From: CAVXZE01 sp963766175
GTDB taxonomy: Bacteria > Myxococcota_A > UBA9160 > UBA6930
DNA length: 64,000 bases
Direction of reading: 5' to 3'
NCBI GenBank assembly: GCA_963766175.1
Contig: CAVXZE010000023.1
Coordinates: forward strand, 101,051 to 165,050
Shown here: positions 42,213 to 51,333 of the stretch, piece after piece
How positions within the stretch are numbered: position 1 is the first letter of the stretch
How the letters are laid out: each line of letters starts with the position of its first letter
Notes under the pieces: model-generated
Told to the model about the DNA's origin: nothing
The model's database searches: none
What the model saw: only the letters and a program-made list of their open reading frames with translations
Position numbers and translations under genes: made by a program

Positions 42213-43999
42213 CCCGCGAGCTCCTTCCGTAGTGCTTGCACCAGCGGGTCGAACTCCCGGCGGTTGCCCTCGCTGAGAGCGGCCAGGCCCTCATGGGCCC
42301 TCAAGACACGGAGGGTCTGGGACCGCAGCTCCTGATCCGCGCCGCACAGGGAGGACATCTGGCGCGGCAACGGCAGCATGACCGGCACGATGTGCTCCAT
42401 CACGCGCTTCATGCCGACCTCCGCGAACAGCTCTTCCACCGGGGGCATCACCCCTTGCAGCCGCAGCTCGACGTCGCTCCGATCGGCGTGCTCGACCAGC
42501 TCGTGGATGGTGCCCAGGAAGGTGCTGTCGAGGTGCTCACAGAGCGTCAGGTCTACGGTCACCGCGCTTCCCGTCGCCAGGGCTCTCACGCAAGCCTCGT
42601 GAAAGGCTGCGCTCTGAGTCCACTTGGCGTGCCCGCGAACGCTCAGGGTGGTGCGTTGTGAATCACCGCCCGCGAGGATCTCGACGCCTTCATCGAGCGT
42701 CAGCTTCGAGGGAAACGGGACTGGCGCGCCGTTGTCGAGAACCGACGGACCCTGGGCCACACTGACCGTCAAGACCGTGACGTCGTCCGAGAGCGCCGCC
42801 TCGCCCCCGTTCCGCGACAGGTCTCCCAGGCGTGCCAGACGATGCAGGAAGGCGATCCCGTCCTCGTCGATCTCTTCCACGGCATGCACGACCCCTTCAC
42901 TCGGGGTTCCCGGCTCCTCGCCCAGCCGGTCGTAGAGGCCGTCGGTGTGCAGCACCAGGCGATCGCCGGCATCGAGCACGATCTCCTGCTGACCGAAGAG
43001 CGCATCCGGATAGAGCCCGAGCGCCGGCCCGGTGTGGAAGATGCGCTCGATGGCCCCCGATCTACGCTGCACGATCAGGGGTGGATGGCCGGCGGAGGCG
43101 ACCTTGGCCCTGCCCTCCTCGATGTCCAGCAGACAGTAGGCCGCTGTGATGAACAGCCCAGGGGCCGCCATGGCCCGGGAGAGCGAGCGGTTCACGGCCT
43201 CGAGCGCATCGCACGGAGCGCGGGCTTCGCCGGAGCTCGCATCCACCAGCGGGAGGCCGTTGCGGAACAGGACCGCCAACATGGCGGCGCTCAGGCCGTG
43301 GCCAGCGGCGTCGGCGACCATCAGCACCACCCGGCGGGAATCCAGGCGAACCACGTCGTAGAGATCTCCCCCAACGGTCTGACTGGTTCGATACAGGGCG
43401 TGAACGCTGAGGCCAGGAGTATCCGGAGCCGCCTGCGGGAGCAGCGCCCGCTGGATCAGTGCGGCCCGGTGTAGATCTGCCTGAATCGTCTCGGCCTGCT
43501 CCCCCAGGAGACGGCATGCCGCCTCGAGCTGGGCGACGTGTTCGCGGAGCTTGTCGTTGCTCTCCTCGAGCTCCGATTGCAGCCGTTCGCGCTCCACGCT
43601 CAGACGATGCCGGTCGAGAGCATTGCGTACGGTGTTCCGAAGCGTCGCAATGCTCAGCGGCTTCGCGATGAAATCGAAAGCCCCCAGCTGAAGCGCACTT
43701 ACTGCGGAATCCAGACTCCCGTGGCCGGTGAGCACGATCCAAATCGTTCCGGGGAAGCTCCCCTTCCCCCATTGCATCAGACTGATGCCGTCTTCCTCCG
43801 GCATGCTGATGTCGGTAATGACGACCGCGAAAGGGCGCTGTGACAGGCGCTCACGCGCTTCGCGAGCGCTACCCACCGCCTCGATCTCGAGCTCGCCCAC
43901 CGCCCGGAGCGCGATGACCAAGAGCTTGCGAATCTCCTCGTTGTCGTCGACGACGAGCAGAGCCGGCTTCATTTCTGTGGCCAGGGGTTTTTCGGACAA
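42209..43999 (-). CDS. REC-SpoIIE(PP2C)-STAS serine phosphatase
   Basis: 596 residues. Receiver domain about 12-125 (LLVVDDNEEIRKL, VITDISMPEEDGISL with phospho-Asp, FIAKPLS); coiled coil about 130-175; PP2C-type phosphatase about 195-400 (SQTVGGDLYDVVRL, VADAAGHGLSAAML, LHTDGLYDRLG); then an STAS-like domain with VTVDLTLCEHLDSTFLG. Combining all three suggests a partner-switching module in which phosphorylation controls dephosphorylation of an anti-sigma-factor antagonist. No anti-sigma kinase (RsbW-like) gene is nearby. The TTG at 43999 follows GGGAGAAGGC; ATG 43972 is an alternative. Confidence 0.9.
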   Translation of the reverse strand: MSEKPLATEMKPALLVVDDNEEIRKLLVIALRAVGELEIEAVGSAREARERLSQRPFAVVITDISMPEEDGISLMQWGKGSFPGTIWIVLTGHGSLDSAVSALQLGAFDFIAKPLSIATLRNTVRNALDRHRLSVERERLQSELEESNDKLREHVAQLEAACRLLGEQAETIQADLHRAALIQRALLPQAAPDTPGLSVHALYRTSQTVGGDLYDVVRLDSRRVVLMVADAAGHGLSAAMLAVLFRNGLPLVDASSGEARAPCDALEAVNRSLSRAMAAPGLFITAAYCLLDIEEGRAKVASAGHPPLIVQRRSGAIERIFHTGPALGLYPDALFGQQEIVLDAGDRLVLHTDGLYDRLGEEPGTPSEGVVHAVEEIDEDGIAFLHRLARLGDLSRNGGEAALSDDVTVLTVSVAQGPSVLDNGAPVPFPSKLTLDEGVEILAGGDSQRTTLSVRGHAKWTQSAAFHEACVRALATGSAVTVDLTLCEHLDSTFLGTIHELVEHADRSDVELRLQGVMPPVEELFAEVGMKRVMEHIVPVMLPLPRQMSSLCGADQELRSQTLRVLRAHEGLAALSEGNRREFDPLVQALRKELAG

Positions 44000-44237
44000 G
44001 AGCCTTCTCCCGCGCGCTCGAAGAGCACTGCGTTCCGATGCCTCGAGTCTTGTTTCAGGTTCTCGACCGAGAGAAGGAGGATCTGCCGCCGTCGAGTTGG
44101 GTCGCTGGGGGAGAGAGCGCGGGAACAGCAGCGAATTCGGTCCCGAATGGGGATATTGTACCCCCGATCCGCCGCCAGCTCAATTCCGCCCGCGCCGAAG
44201 GATTCGCCGCGAGGGCCGCACAGCAAGGATGCGAAGA

Positions 44238-44750
44238 ATGCCCGCCAACCTCCCTTCCCTGCCCTACGTCCTCCTCGCCGTCGGAGTGGGCGTCCTGGGC
44301 GGAATACACATCCCGATCAACGGCGCACTGGGAGCGCGCCTCGACTCCACTCCGGTCGCCACCTTCGCCTTCTACGGCGTCGCCTTCGGACTGATCTCGC
44401 TCTTCTGCCTGATCAACTTGGATCGCGCCGCCTTCACGGCCCTGGCCTCGATGCCGCGCTGGTACTACAGCGCGGGTGTGATCAGCGTTCTGGTCGTGGC
44501 GGGCAGCACCTTCCTGATTCCGCGGCTGGGCGCGGTCAACCTCTTCGTCGTGGGTATGACTGCGCAGCTGCTGGTGCGAATGATCGTGTCCCACTACGGC
44601 TGGCTCGAGTCGCCGGTGAGCCAGGTCACCTGGATCAAGCTCCTGGGAGGCGCATTGCTGATCATCGGAGCGCTTCTGGCCGTCCACGAGCCGAGACCGC
44701 CCGAGCCCACAGCGGTGGAAATCACCGCCGGAATCGAGCTGCCGCACTGA
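44238..44750 (+). CDS. DMT/YdcZ (DUF606) family membrane transporter
   Basis: 170 residues with five TM helices; the start ATG at 44238 has AAGGA eight bases upstream. LGGIHIPINGALGARLDSTPVA is the DUF606 start, and LGAVNLFVVGMTAQLLVRMI and LGGALLIIGALLAVH close the domain. These short DMT proteins probably act as dimers; substrates are unknown. It ends 12 bases before the convergent trehalose synthase gene. The 238 bases before it, between the phosphatase start and this gene, hold no recognisable gene. Confidence 0.8.
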   Translation: MPANLPSLPYVLLAVGVGVLGGIHIPINGALGARLDSTPVATFAFYGVAFGLISLFCLINLDRAAFTALASMPRWYYSAGVISVLVVAGSTFLIPRLGAVNLFVVGMTAQLLVRMIVSHYGWLESPVSQVTWIKLLGGALLIIGALLAVHEPRPPEPTAVEITAGIELPH

Positions 44751-44762
44751 GCTTCGGCTTGC

Positions 44763-46232
44763 TCACACCAGGGTCGAGAGGAGCCCGATCCAGTCTCTCA
44801 GCTGGCTGAACACCAGAAACCGCTGGTGGGTCCGGCGCTGGGCGTTGCGGCCCCAGGCGTCCCGGCCGGGCGTGTCCCCGAGCATCGCCCGTATCGCCTC
44901 AGCCAGCTCGTCGCAATCCTCGGGGTCGGCGACGAGCTTGCCGTCCAGGCCGTCGCGCACCTGCTGCCGAGGTCCGCAGGCTTTCGAGTTGCTGAGGATC
45001 GGGACGCGCTTCCACATGGCTTCCGTCACCGTCAGACCGAAGCCCTCGCGAAGCGAGTTCTGTACGACGACCGAAGAGGCCCGCTGCAGCGCATTGACGA
45101 TCAGGGCATTGTGCCTGGCGCTACTCATGGGGAGCGTGACCAGGGCCACGTCGTCCTGGAGCGCCGGGTCGAGAGCGAGGTAGGCTGCGTGCAGCTCTTC
45201 CAGCACCTCCTTGCCCTCCGGGTCGTCCTGGATCGACGCCGGATCGGGGCCGGCCAGGACCAGCCGCACCAGATCCATCCGACGGCGCTCCTCCCAGCCC
45301 TGGTTCTCCCTTCGATCGAAGATCGCGAGCTTCATCCGGACGAAGGCATCCATCAGCGGCTTGAATCCCTTGAGACGGTCCCAGCGGGAAACCTGGGTCA
45401 CGATCGGACGGGTCAGGAGACCGATGTCTTCCCACATGTTCGCGGGGAGGTAGGAGCCGTCTCCCTGAAGCCGCTTGACCATGTCCGGGAGCGGGGGCCG
45501 CACCAGCGGGCCGGGGTTGATGATCAGCGCGGAATTGGAGAGGACTCCGATCAGCTTGTGCAGGTGGAGATCCTGATTCTTCTCGGACAGCGGGTTGATG
45601 GCCGGATAGATCACGGTCGCCTGTCCAGCGAGGAAGTGGGGAATGTACTCCGGTGCCGAGAAGACGGCGTGGTCATACGCATCAGCGTACGGAGTCAGAA
45701 ACCCCCAGGCGGCCTCGGTGGCCGCGTTCTCCTCGTCTAGCCCGATGTGGCACCGCCAGATCGCCTTGACGTCGAGGTCTTCCTTGAGCTCGGCTGCCAG
45801 CGACATCGGCTGCGGATCGTGCACGACCAGAATGTCACCGGGCTTCACCAGCCGCTTCAGCGGCTCCGCGTTGCTGCGGTTGACCGCCTCGTAGACCTCT
45901 CGGGCGTTCGCTGGCAGCGCCGGGCCACCTTCACCGTGGATCATGTTGTGGATCCGCTTGGTGAGGGTAAAGAAATCCGGGTCTTCGGACTCGATGGTCA
46001 CCCATTCGGTCCGGATCCCCAGCTCGCGAAGCAAGGTGACCATGGTGGGCAGCATCTCGGCCACGCCGCCACCTCGCGAGGTGGAGTTCACCATCCAGAC
46101 GGTGCGCCCCTCCAGCCGGGGTGCCACACGGCTCGCCTCCTCCCGGAGGTCACGGACGGAGGGGGCCAGGTGGGCCACCGCCTCGTAGTCTTCGAGCGTC
46201 CGGTTCTCTTCGATCTTTACCAAGGTCGTCAT
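44763..46232 (-). CDS. Trehalose synthase TreT-like glycosyltransferase
   Basis: 489 residues. The N-terminal part EGRTVWMVNSTSRGGGVAEM is the conserved TreT start; WRCHIGLDEEN, TQVSRWDRLKGFKPLMDAF and NSLREGFGLTVTEAMWKRVP (E-x7-E) follow, then PILSNSKACG and GPRQQVRDGLDGKL. TreT couples NDP-glucose and glucose to give trehalose. Glucose could come from MalQ, encoded 8 kb upstream. Well-conserved throughout; the alternative is another GT4 enzyme such as a sucrose-type synthase. Confidence 0.87.
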   Translation of the reverse strand: MTTLVKIEENRTLEDYEAVAHLAPSVRDLREEASRVAPRLEGRTVWMVNSTSRGGGVAEMLPTMVTLLRELGIRTEWVTIESEDPDFFTLTKRIHNMIHGEGGPALPANAREVYEAVNRSNAEPLKRLVKPGDILVVHDPQPMSLAAELKEDLDVKAIWRCHIGLDEENAATEAAWGFLTPYADAYDHAVFSAPEYIPHFLAGQATVIYPAINPLSEKNQDLHLHKLIGVLSNSALIINPGPLVRPPLPDMVKRLQGDGSYLPANMWEDIGLLTRPIVTQVSRWDRLKGFKPLMDAFVRMKLAIFDRRENQGWEERRRMDLVRLVLAGPDPASIQDDPEGKEVLEELHAAYLALDPALQDDVALVTLPMSSARHNALIVNALQRASSVVVQNSLREGFGLTVTEAMWKRVPILSNSKACGPRQQVRDGLDGKLVADPEDCDELAEAIRAMLGDTPGRDAWGRNAQRRTHQRFLVFSQLRDWIGLLSTLV

Positions 46233-46556
46233 TGCTCGACCCTCATTTGCGGCTGTCTCCGAGTGGAGCCCACTTCGCGATCCCCGGGAAAGTCCCGGCT
46301 GCGGCGCAGACTATGCGCTGAGTTGCGGCGACCGCCAAGACGCGTGGTGAGGGGAAATCCTCTCTATCCCGAGACTCGTGAACGCCCGGTCGGAATCGGC
46401 GAGAGCGCCATCTGGTCCTGCAAATCGGTCACCAAGTTTTCGCCAGGCTCGTGACTCTGTGATATCCAATCAGTGGAAACCCGCGGCGACAGGCAGAGCC
46501 GCCATTCCGTCAACGTGAGACCAGCGACAGCAGTTCGCTCGAGGGGGTGTCGTCTC
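46233..46556. other. Divergent intergenic region between trehalose synthase and DUF2934 genes
   Basis: This 324-base stretch should carry both promoters. It contains no recognised gene, tRNA or terminator. The stretch GTGATATCCAATCAGT near 46460-46475 is AT-richer than its surroundings. Confidence 0.4.
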
Positions 46557-46898
46557 ATGGCCGAAAATCAACGCAGAACAACGGCGCGAGGCACCAACAA
46601 GAAGGCCGGAAATCAAAAGAAGTCGCCGTCCCAGCGCGCTTCAAAGAACGGCGGCAATTCGAAAGATACCGCACCCGAAGCCACCGCGAAGAAGGCGGCT
46701 GGTCGAAAGAAGAGCGCACCGAGTGGCGCCTCCAAGAAACTCGCCCCGAAGGGACCGATTTCGCCCGAGGAGCGCTACCGCATGATCCAGGAGGCCGCCT
46801 ACTTCCGAGCCGAGAGGGAGGGCTTCGAGTGCGATCCGTGGAAGTGCTGGCTGGTGGCCGAGGCTGAGATCGACGCCCGACTCGCCGGCGCGAGCTAG
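46557..46898 (+). CDS. Lys/Ala-rich DUF2934 protein
   Basis: 113 residues. The first 65 or so are a low-complexity Lys/Ala/Ser/Asn tail, reminiscent of histone H1-like DNA-binding tails. The C-terminus PEERYRMIQEAAYFRAEREG, then CDPWKCWLVAEAEIDARL, matches the DUF2934 domain, common in proteobacteria and often encoded next to stress genes. Divergent from the trehalose synthase gene, so a stress-related link is possible. DNA binding is inferred from composition only. Confidence 0.75.
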   Translation: MAENQRRTTARGTNKKAGNQKKSPSQRASKNGGNSKDTAPEATAKKAAGRKKSAPSGASKKLAPKGPISPEERYRMIQEAAYFRAEREGFECDPWKCWLVAEAEIDARLAGAS

Positions 46899-47032
46899 CC
46901 GCAAGATCGTAGGGACGATCCGGGCGCGCTGGGATCCGGCCTGCTCGGGGGCGAAGCAGATCTCTCCCCGCTCGCACGCGGGGTCGTAGCGGAGGCTGCA
47001 TCAGGGGCTGCGAGAGCTCCAGAGGAGGGCGC

Positions 47033-47905
47033 ATGCGACGAATCGGTTTCGTCGGACTGGGCATGATGGGCGCACCGATGGCAGCCAACTTGCTCGCAAA
47101 GGGCTTTCAGGTGACGGCCCAGGACGTGCGGAGCGAGCCCGTCGACCAACTCGTGGCCCGGGGCGCCAGCGCAGCCGGAGGTCTCGAGGACCTGCTGGAG
47201 TGCGATGGCGTCATCGTCATGGTGAACACCGACGCCCAGGCCCGCGAGGTGATCGAGGAACTGATACCGCTTCTCCGAGAGCGTCCCCGCCCGATCATCA
47301 GCATGGCGACGATTCTGCCAGCGACCGCCCGCGAGCTCGGCGAGACGGCGGGCGCCGCAGGAATCGGTCTGCTGGACGCTCCGGTGAGCGGCGGCCCCAT
47401 CGTGGCGCAGCTGGGTGGACTCGCGATCATGGTGGGAGGCGACCCTGCGCTCTTCGACCAGGCGCGACCCGCCTTCGAAGCGATGGGAAGCGCGGTGCGT
47501 CACGTCGGCCCGCTGGGAGCTGGCCTGACGATCAAGCTCGTCAACAACATGATCGCCATCAGCGCGGCTCCCCTGGTGCTGGAGGCCCTGCGCATCGGTC
47601 TCGCCCAGGGGATGGATCTCTCGACGATGGTCGACGTCATCAAGGCGAGCAGCGGCAACACCTGGCTCACCCAGGAGTGGGACCAGGCGAAAATGTTTCT
47701 GGAGTTCGCGCTTCGGGACCCCTCGCAGCTCGACGGGCTCGTGGCGACCGGTCTGAAGGACATGGAGCTCGTGGCGTCCACCTGCGCCGCCTCCGGAATC
47801 GACGCGCCGCTGCTACGCCACTCCATCCGCGCACTCGAGGAGCTGGGGGTGGAGGGCTTTCGCTCGAACCTGACCGCCGTGATGGAGGCCCTCCAGGCCG
47901 ACTGA
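47033..47905 (+). CDS. NAD(P)-dependent beta-hydroxyacid dehydrogenase
   Basis: 290 residues. MRRIGFVGLGMMGAPMAANL is the Rossmann and family signature; LLDAPVSGGPIVAQLGGLAI and GAGLTIKLVNNMI (with catalytic Lys) are those of 3-hydroxyisobutyrate, tartronate semialdehyde and related dehydrogenases. Start ATG 47033 follows AGAGGAGGGCGC. Substrate unknown. It converges with the hybrid kinase gene, 17 bases apart. Confidence 0.9.
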   Translation: MRRIGFVGLGMMGAPMAANLLAKGFQVTAQDVRSEPVDQLVARGASAAGGLEDLLECDGVIVMVNTDAQAREVIEELIPLLRERPRPIISMATILPATARELGETAGAAGIGLLDAPVSGGPIVAQLGGLAIMVGGDPALFDQARPAFEAMGSAVRHVGPLGAGLTIKLVNNMIAISAAPLVLEALRIGLAQGMDLSTMVDVIKASSGNTWLTQEWDQAKMFLEFALRDPSQLDGLVATGLKDMELVASTCAASGIDAPLLRHSIRALEELGVEGFRSNLTAVMEALQAD

Positions 47906-47922
47906 GGCCGACGCCGCGGGCC

Positions 47923-50085
47923 TCAGGCGTCGAGCGTCCCGCGCACCGCCCTTGTGACCTCGCCCTGCCCGAAGGGTTTCTCGAGGACCGTAGCTCCCGC
48001 CGGTAACGCCGGGCCGATCCAGCTCGCGCGCTGCGCGTAGCCCGACATGAAGAGCACCCGGATCTTCGGCCACTCCTCCCTCAGCCGCTCGGCGAGCTCG
48101 ACGCCTCCCATCCGGGGCATCACCACATCCGTCAGCACGAGATCGAGGTTCTCCTGGTTCTCTCGAGCGATGGCCAGGGCCTCGGCTCCCTCCCTGGCTT
48201 CGAGGACCTGATAGCCGCATCGCTCCAGCTCCTTGCGGAGCATGCGTCGCACGGGCTCCTCATCTTCCACCAGCAGGATTCTCTCGACCCCCCGATGCTC
48301 CGCCTCGGGGTCAGGGGACCCGGCCTCAGCCGGTGCTTCCGACCCCTCGACCCGGGGAAGGTAGATCTTCACTGTCGTTCCACGGCCCGGGGCACTCCAC
48401 ACCTGGATCTCCCCGTCGCTCTGCTTCACGATCCCGTACACGGTGGAGAGCCCCAGCCCGGTACCACTGCCCGCCCCCTTGGTCGTGAAGAAGGGCTCGA
48501 AGATCTGCGCGCGGGTCTCGGCATCCATCCCGCAGCCGTCGTCGCTGACCGAGAGACAGATGTGGCGAACCGGAACGGAATCGAGCTGGTTGCCCGTCGA
48601 TTCCGCGGAGGAATCGACCTCGCAGGTCCGGATCGTGAGGTGCCCTCCCTGGGGCATGGCATCGCGGGCGTTCAGCGCGAGGTTGACCACCACCTGCTGC
48701 ATCTGTCCGGCATCCGCCATCACCGCTCCCAGGGAGGGATCCAGCGACAGCTCGCACTCCACGTCCTCGCCGATCAGACGCCTCAGCATCCCCTCGAGCT
48801 CCCGCACCACACCGTTCAGGTCCAGAATCCGCGGTTGGAGGAACTGCCGGCGGCTGAAGGCGAGCAGCTGCCGGGTGAGAGCGGAGGCCCGCTGAGCAGC
48901 CGTGGAAACCTCCTTGGCCGCCTCCTGCGCCTCTCCCCGCAGCTCCGCGACCAGATCACCCCCGTAGCCCGAGATCACGGTGAGGAGATTGTTGAAGTCA
49001 TGGGCAATACCGCCCGCAAGCTGTCCCAACGCCTCGAGCTTCTGCGACTGGCGGAGCTTCTCCTCGAGCTCCCGGGCCTCCGTGACATCCTGGACGGAGC
49101 CGATCGCCCGTTTTGGCTCACCGTCCGCCCCCAGCTCGAGCCGTGCCTGAGCTCGGAGGTGGCGGATCGAACCGTCCTTCAAGACGATGCGTCCCTCCAA
49201 GAAGGGGGGACCGTGCCCGGAGAGCCACGCCCGTACCCCAGCGGCGATGCGCGCCCGGTCCTCCCGGTGGAACTCCTCCAGGAGGATCCCGAATCGGGGC
49301 CGTTGCGCACCGATCTCCTGGCCCAGCACCCGGTACATCTCATCCGACCACCAGGTGGCGCCTTTGCGAACGTCCCACTCGAAGCTTCCGATGCGGGCCA
49401 CCCGCTGGGCCTCGATTAGCCGCGTCTCGCTCGCCCGTAGCGCCTTCTGCGCCCGCTCCCGCTCCCGGTGGCGCTCCCTCAAGGAGCGAATCAGGTCTGC
49501 CGAGGTCTCGACGCTGCCCTCCAGCCGACGGATCAGAAACCACATCGAGGCGATCGAGGCCGTTCCCAAGGCAATGAAGATCGCGGAGTACGTGAACCAG
49601 AGAGCGGGAGTACCACCGCGCGGGACCAGCGGCGCCTCCAGCCAGCCGAGCGTGAACGCGACACCCATGCCTACCATCGTCGCTACACACAGGGCTAGTG
49701 TGCCCACGCCCCAACGGAGGCCGAAGAAGATGGTCGACATGAGGACCGCCGCGAAGAGAAAGACCGGGGCGATGTTGACGATTCCTCCCAATGCGAAGCC
49801 ACCCACCGCGGAGGCGTACAGCGCTCCGATAAGGATCAGCGCTCGTGGAAGGAAGCGCAGGCGGTGCGCAAAGGCCGCCAAGACAACGAGGGCTTGTATG
49901 AGGGCGTAGACAATCGCGAACTCCACCCGACCGTCGTCGAGACGGAGCTTTGCCTCTCCGATCACGGCGATGGAACCGAAGAACGCGCATCCGTACAAGA
50001 CCCAGTTCAGGATCTGCTCACGCCACTTCCGGAGGGAGTCCTTCTGCGACGAAACAGCATCGGGGAGCTCATCCACGGCGCTCAC
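47923..50085 (-). CDS. PAS-domain hybrid histidine kinase with C-terminal receiver
   Basis: 720 residues. N-terminal region with about six TM helices (25-190), helical linker, PAS/PAC about 232-350, HisKA with QLAGGIAHDFNNLLTVISG (phospho-His), HATPase_c with VVNLALNARDAMPQGG and SVSDDGCGMDAETRAQIFE, and a C-terminal receiver with VLTDVVMPRMGGVELAERL. It can pass phosphate from its His to its own Asp and on to a downstream partner, not identified here. No REC-HTH or Hpt gene is nearby. Confidence 0.92.
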   Translation of the reverse strand: MSAVDELPDAVSSQKDSLRKWREQILNWVLYGCAFFGSIAVIGEAKLRLDDGRVEFAIVYALIQALVVLAAFAHRLRFLPRALILIGALYASAVGGFALGGIVNIAPVFLFAAVLMSTIFFGLRWGVGTLALCVATMVGMGVAFTLGWLEAPLVPRGGTPALWFTYSAIFIALGTASIASMWFLIRRLEGSVETSADLIRSLRERHRERERAQKALRASETRLIEAQRVARIGSFEWDVRKGATWWSDEMYRVLGQEIGAQRPRFGILLEEFHREDRARIAAGVRAWLSGHGPPFLEGRIVLKDGSIRHLRAQARLELGADGEPKRAIGSVQDVTEARELEEKLRQSQKLEALGQLAGGIAHDFNNLLTVISGYGGDLVAELRGEAQEAAKEVSTAAQRASALTRQLLAFSRRQFLQPRILDLNGVVRELEGMLRRLIGEDVECELSLDPSLGAVMADAGQMQQVVVNLALNARDAMPQGGHLTIRTCEVDSSAESTGNQLDSVPVRHICLSVSDDGCGMDAETRAQIFEPFFTTKGAGSGTGLGLSTVYGIVKQSDGEIQVWSAPGRGTTVKIYLPRVEGSEAPAEAGSPDPEAEHRGVERILLVEDEEPVRRMLRKELERCGYQVLEAREGAEALAIARENQENLDLVLTDVVMPRMGGVELAERLREEWPKIRVLFMSGYAQRASWIGPALPAGATVLEKPFGQGEVTRAVRGTLDA

Positions 50086-50134
50086 TCTACTGGAACCCGC
50101 TCCATCTTATCCGTTCACGCTGGCCCTGCGAAGC

Positions 50135-51292
50135 CTAACCTCGCCCGAAGTGCTCGCGATTCCATCGGCGACCTTCGTCGAGCATCGCCAGATAGTTCTC
50201 GGTGGGGATGTAGTTGGCGACCGAGTTGCCGGTGCCCAGACAGTAGCCGGTGCCCGAGACATGGCAGGACTCCAGGATCTCGCGGGTGCGCCGGCGGACC
50301 CCCTCTTCGTTGCCCCGTCCCAGCAGGTCCAGGTCCACGCCCCCCAGAATCGCGATGCGGTCGCCCCAGCGCCGAGAGACCTCTTCCACGGGCATGATCT
50401 TGTCCTCGAAGGAGTGCTTGGCGTCGAAGCCGAGGTCGATGATCTCGTCCATGATGCGGGTCAAATTTCCGCAGGAATGGAGCAGCACCAGCTTGTCGGC
50501 GGCGTGACCGATTTCCACCAGACGGCGATGGTGGGGAAAGACGTGCTCGCGCAGCACTTTGGGTGAGATCAGCGTTCCGGTGGCGAAGCCCAGGTCGTCG
50601 CCCAGGAAGACCATGCCGACGTTGTCGATGCTCACGGCGTGGGCAGCCGCCGCCGCGGTGAGCTCGCCCACCCTCTGGCAGATCGCGGCGACCAGGTCGG
50701 GCTGATCGGCGAGGGCGTAGGAGAACGCCTCGAGACCCATCAGCCAGGAGCTGTTCTCGAAGACCCCGCCGAGGTTGACGCTGATCTTCATTCCTTCGGG
50801 AACCACGCCGTTCAGGTACTCGATGGCGCGATAGGAGATCCGCTCGGCGACCGGCCATGGGTAGGCGTCGAAATCGGCCCAGCTCTGGATGGGTCCCCTG
50901 CTCTCGTCCTGCCACATTCGCCGACCGCCGGGCAGGTTCTCGACGTCGGCGGTATCCGCGGCGTCGAGAAAATTCCCGCGCGGGAAGTTGAGGCCGGTCC
51001 ACGCCCACACGTAGTCGTAGCCGTTCTCGTAGCAGAAGCGGAGAATCAGATTCAGGGCATCCCTCCCGCGCCACGAGGCCCGACGCGGGCCGCCGGAATC
51101 CTCCGCCTCCGAGAGTAGGATCGAGTGCCATCCGATCGTCTCGCCGAGCACGGCCTGGATGATGCCCGGATCGGCGAACAGCTCGACGTTCGGAACCGGG
51201 CCGGGTGGCCCTTCCCGCAGCAGCGTTCGGCGTAGATTTCCGAAGTCGGGCCTGCGCTCGACCCGGTAGATCGGACCATCGGATGCCGCCAT
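50135..51292 (-). CDS. Uroporphyrinogen decarboxylase (URO-D)-fold protein
   Basis: 385 residues from ATG 51292; GTG/ATG codons upstream would extend it into the thiolase gene. URO-D barrel sequence with an N-terminal arm (RVERRPDFGNLRRTLL), EGMKISVNLGGVFENSSWLM, DLGFATGTLISPKVLREHVF, KLVLLHSCGNLTRIMDEI and GVDLDLLGRGNEEGVRRRT. HSCGN places it with corrinoid methyltransferase-like members (MtaA/CmuA type), which use the Cys and His for zinc, rather than with heme biosynthesis. Substrate unknown. Starts 41 bases after the thiolase gene, same strand. Confidence 0.82.
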   Translation of the reverse strand: MAASDGPIYRVERRPDFGNLRRTLLREGPPGPVPNVELFADPGIIQAVLGETIGWHSILLSEAEDSGGPRRASWRGRDALNLILRFCYENGYDYVWAWTGLNFPRGNFLDAADTADVENLPGGRRMWQDESRGPIQSWADFDAYPWPVAERISYRAIEYLNGVVPEGMKISVNLGGVFENSSWLMGLEAFSYALADQPDLVAAICQRVGELTAAAAAHAVSIDNVGMVFLGDDLGFATGTLISPKVLREHVFPHHRRLVEIGHAADKLVLLHSCGNLTRIMDEIIDLGFDAKHSFEDKIMPVEEVSRRWGDRIAILGGVDLDLLGRGNEEGVRRRTREILESCHVSGTGYCLGTGNSVANYIPTENYLAMLDEGRRWNREHFGRG

Positions 51293-51333
51293 CGTCGAAC
51301 CTGCCTCCTTCGCGAGCACTCGCAATCCCGAGC

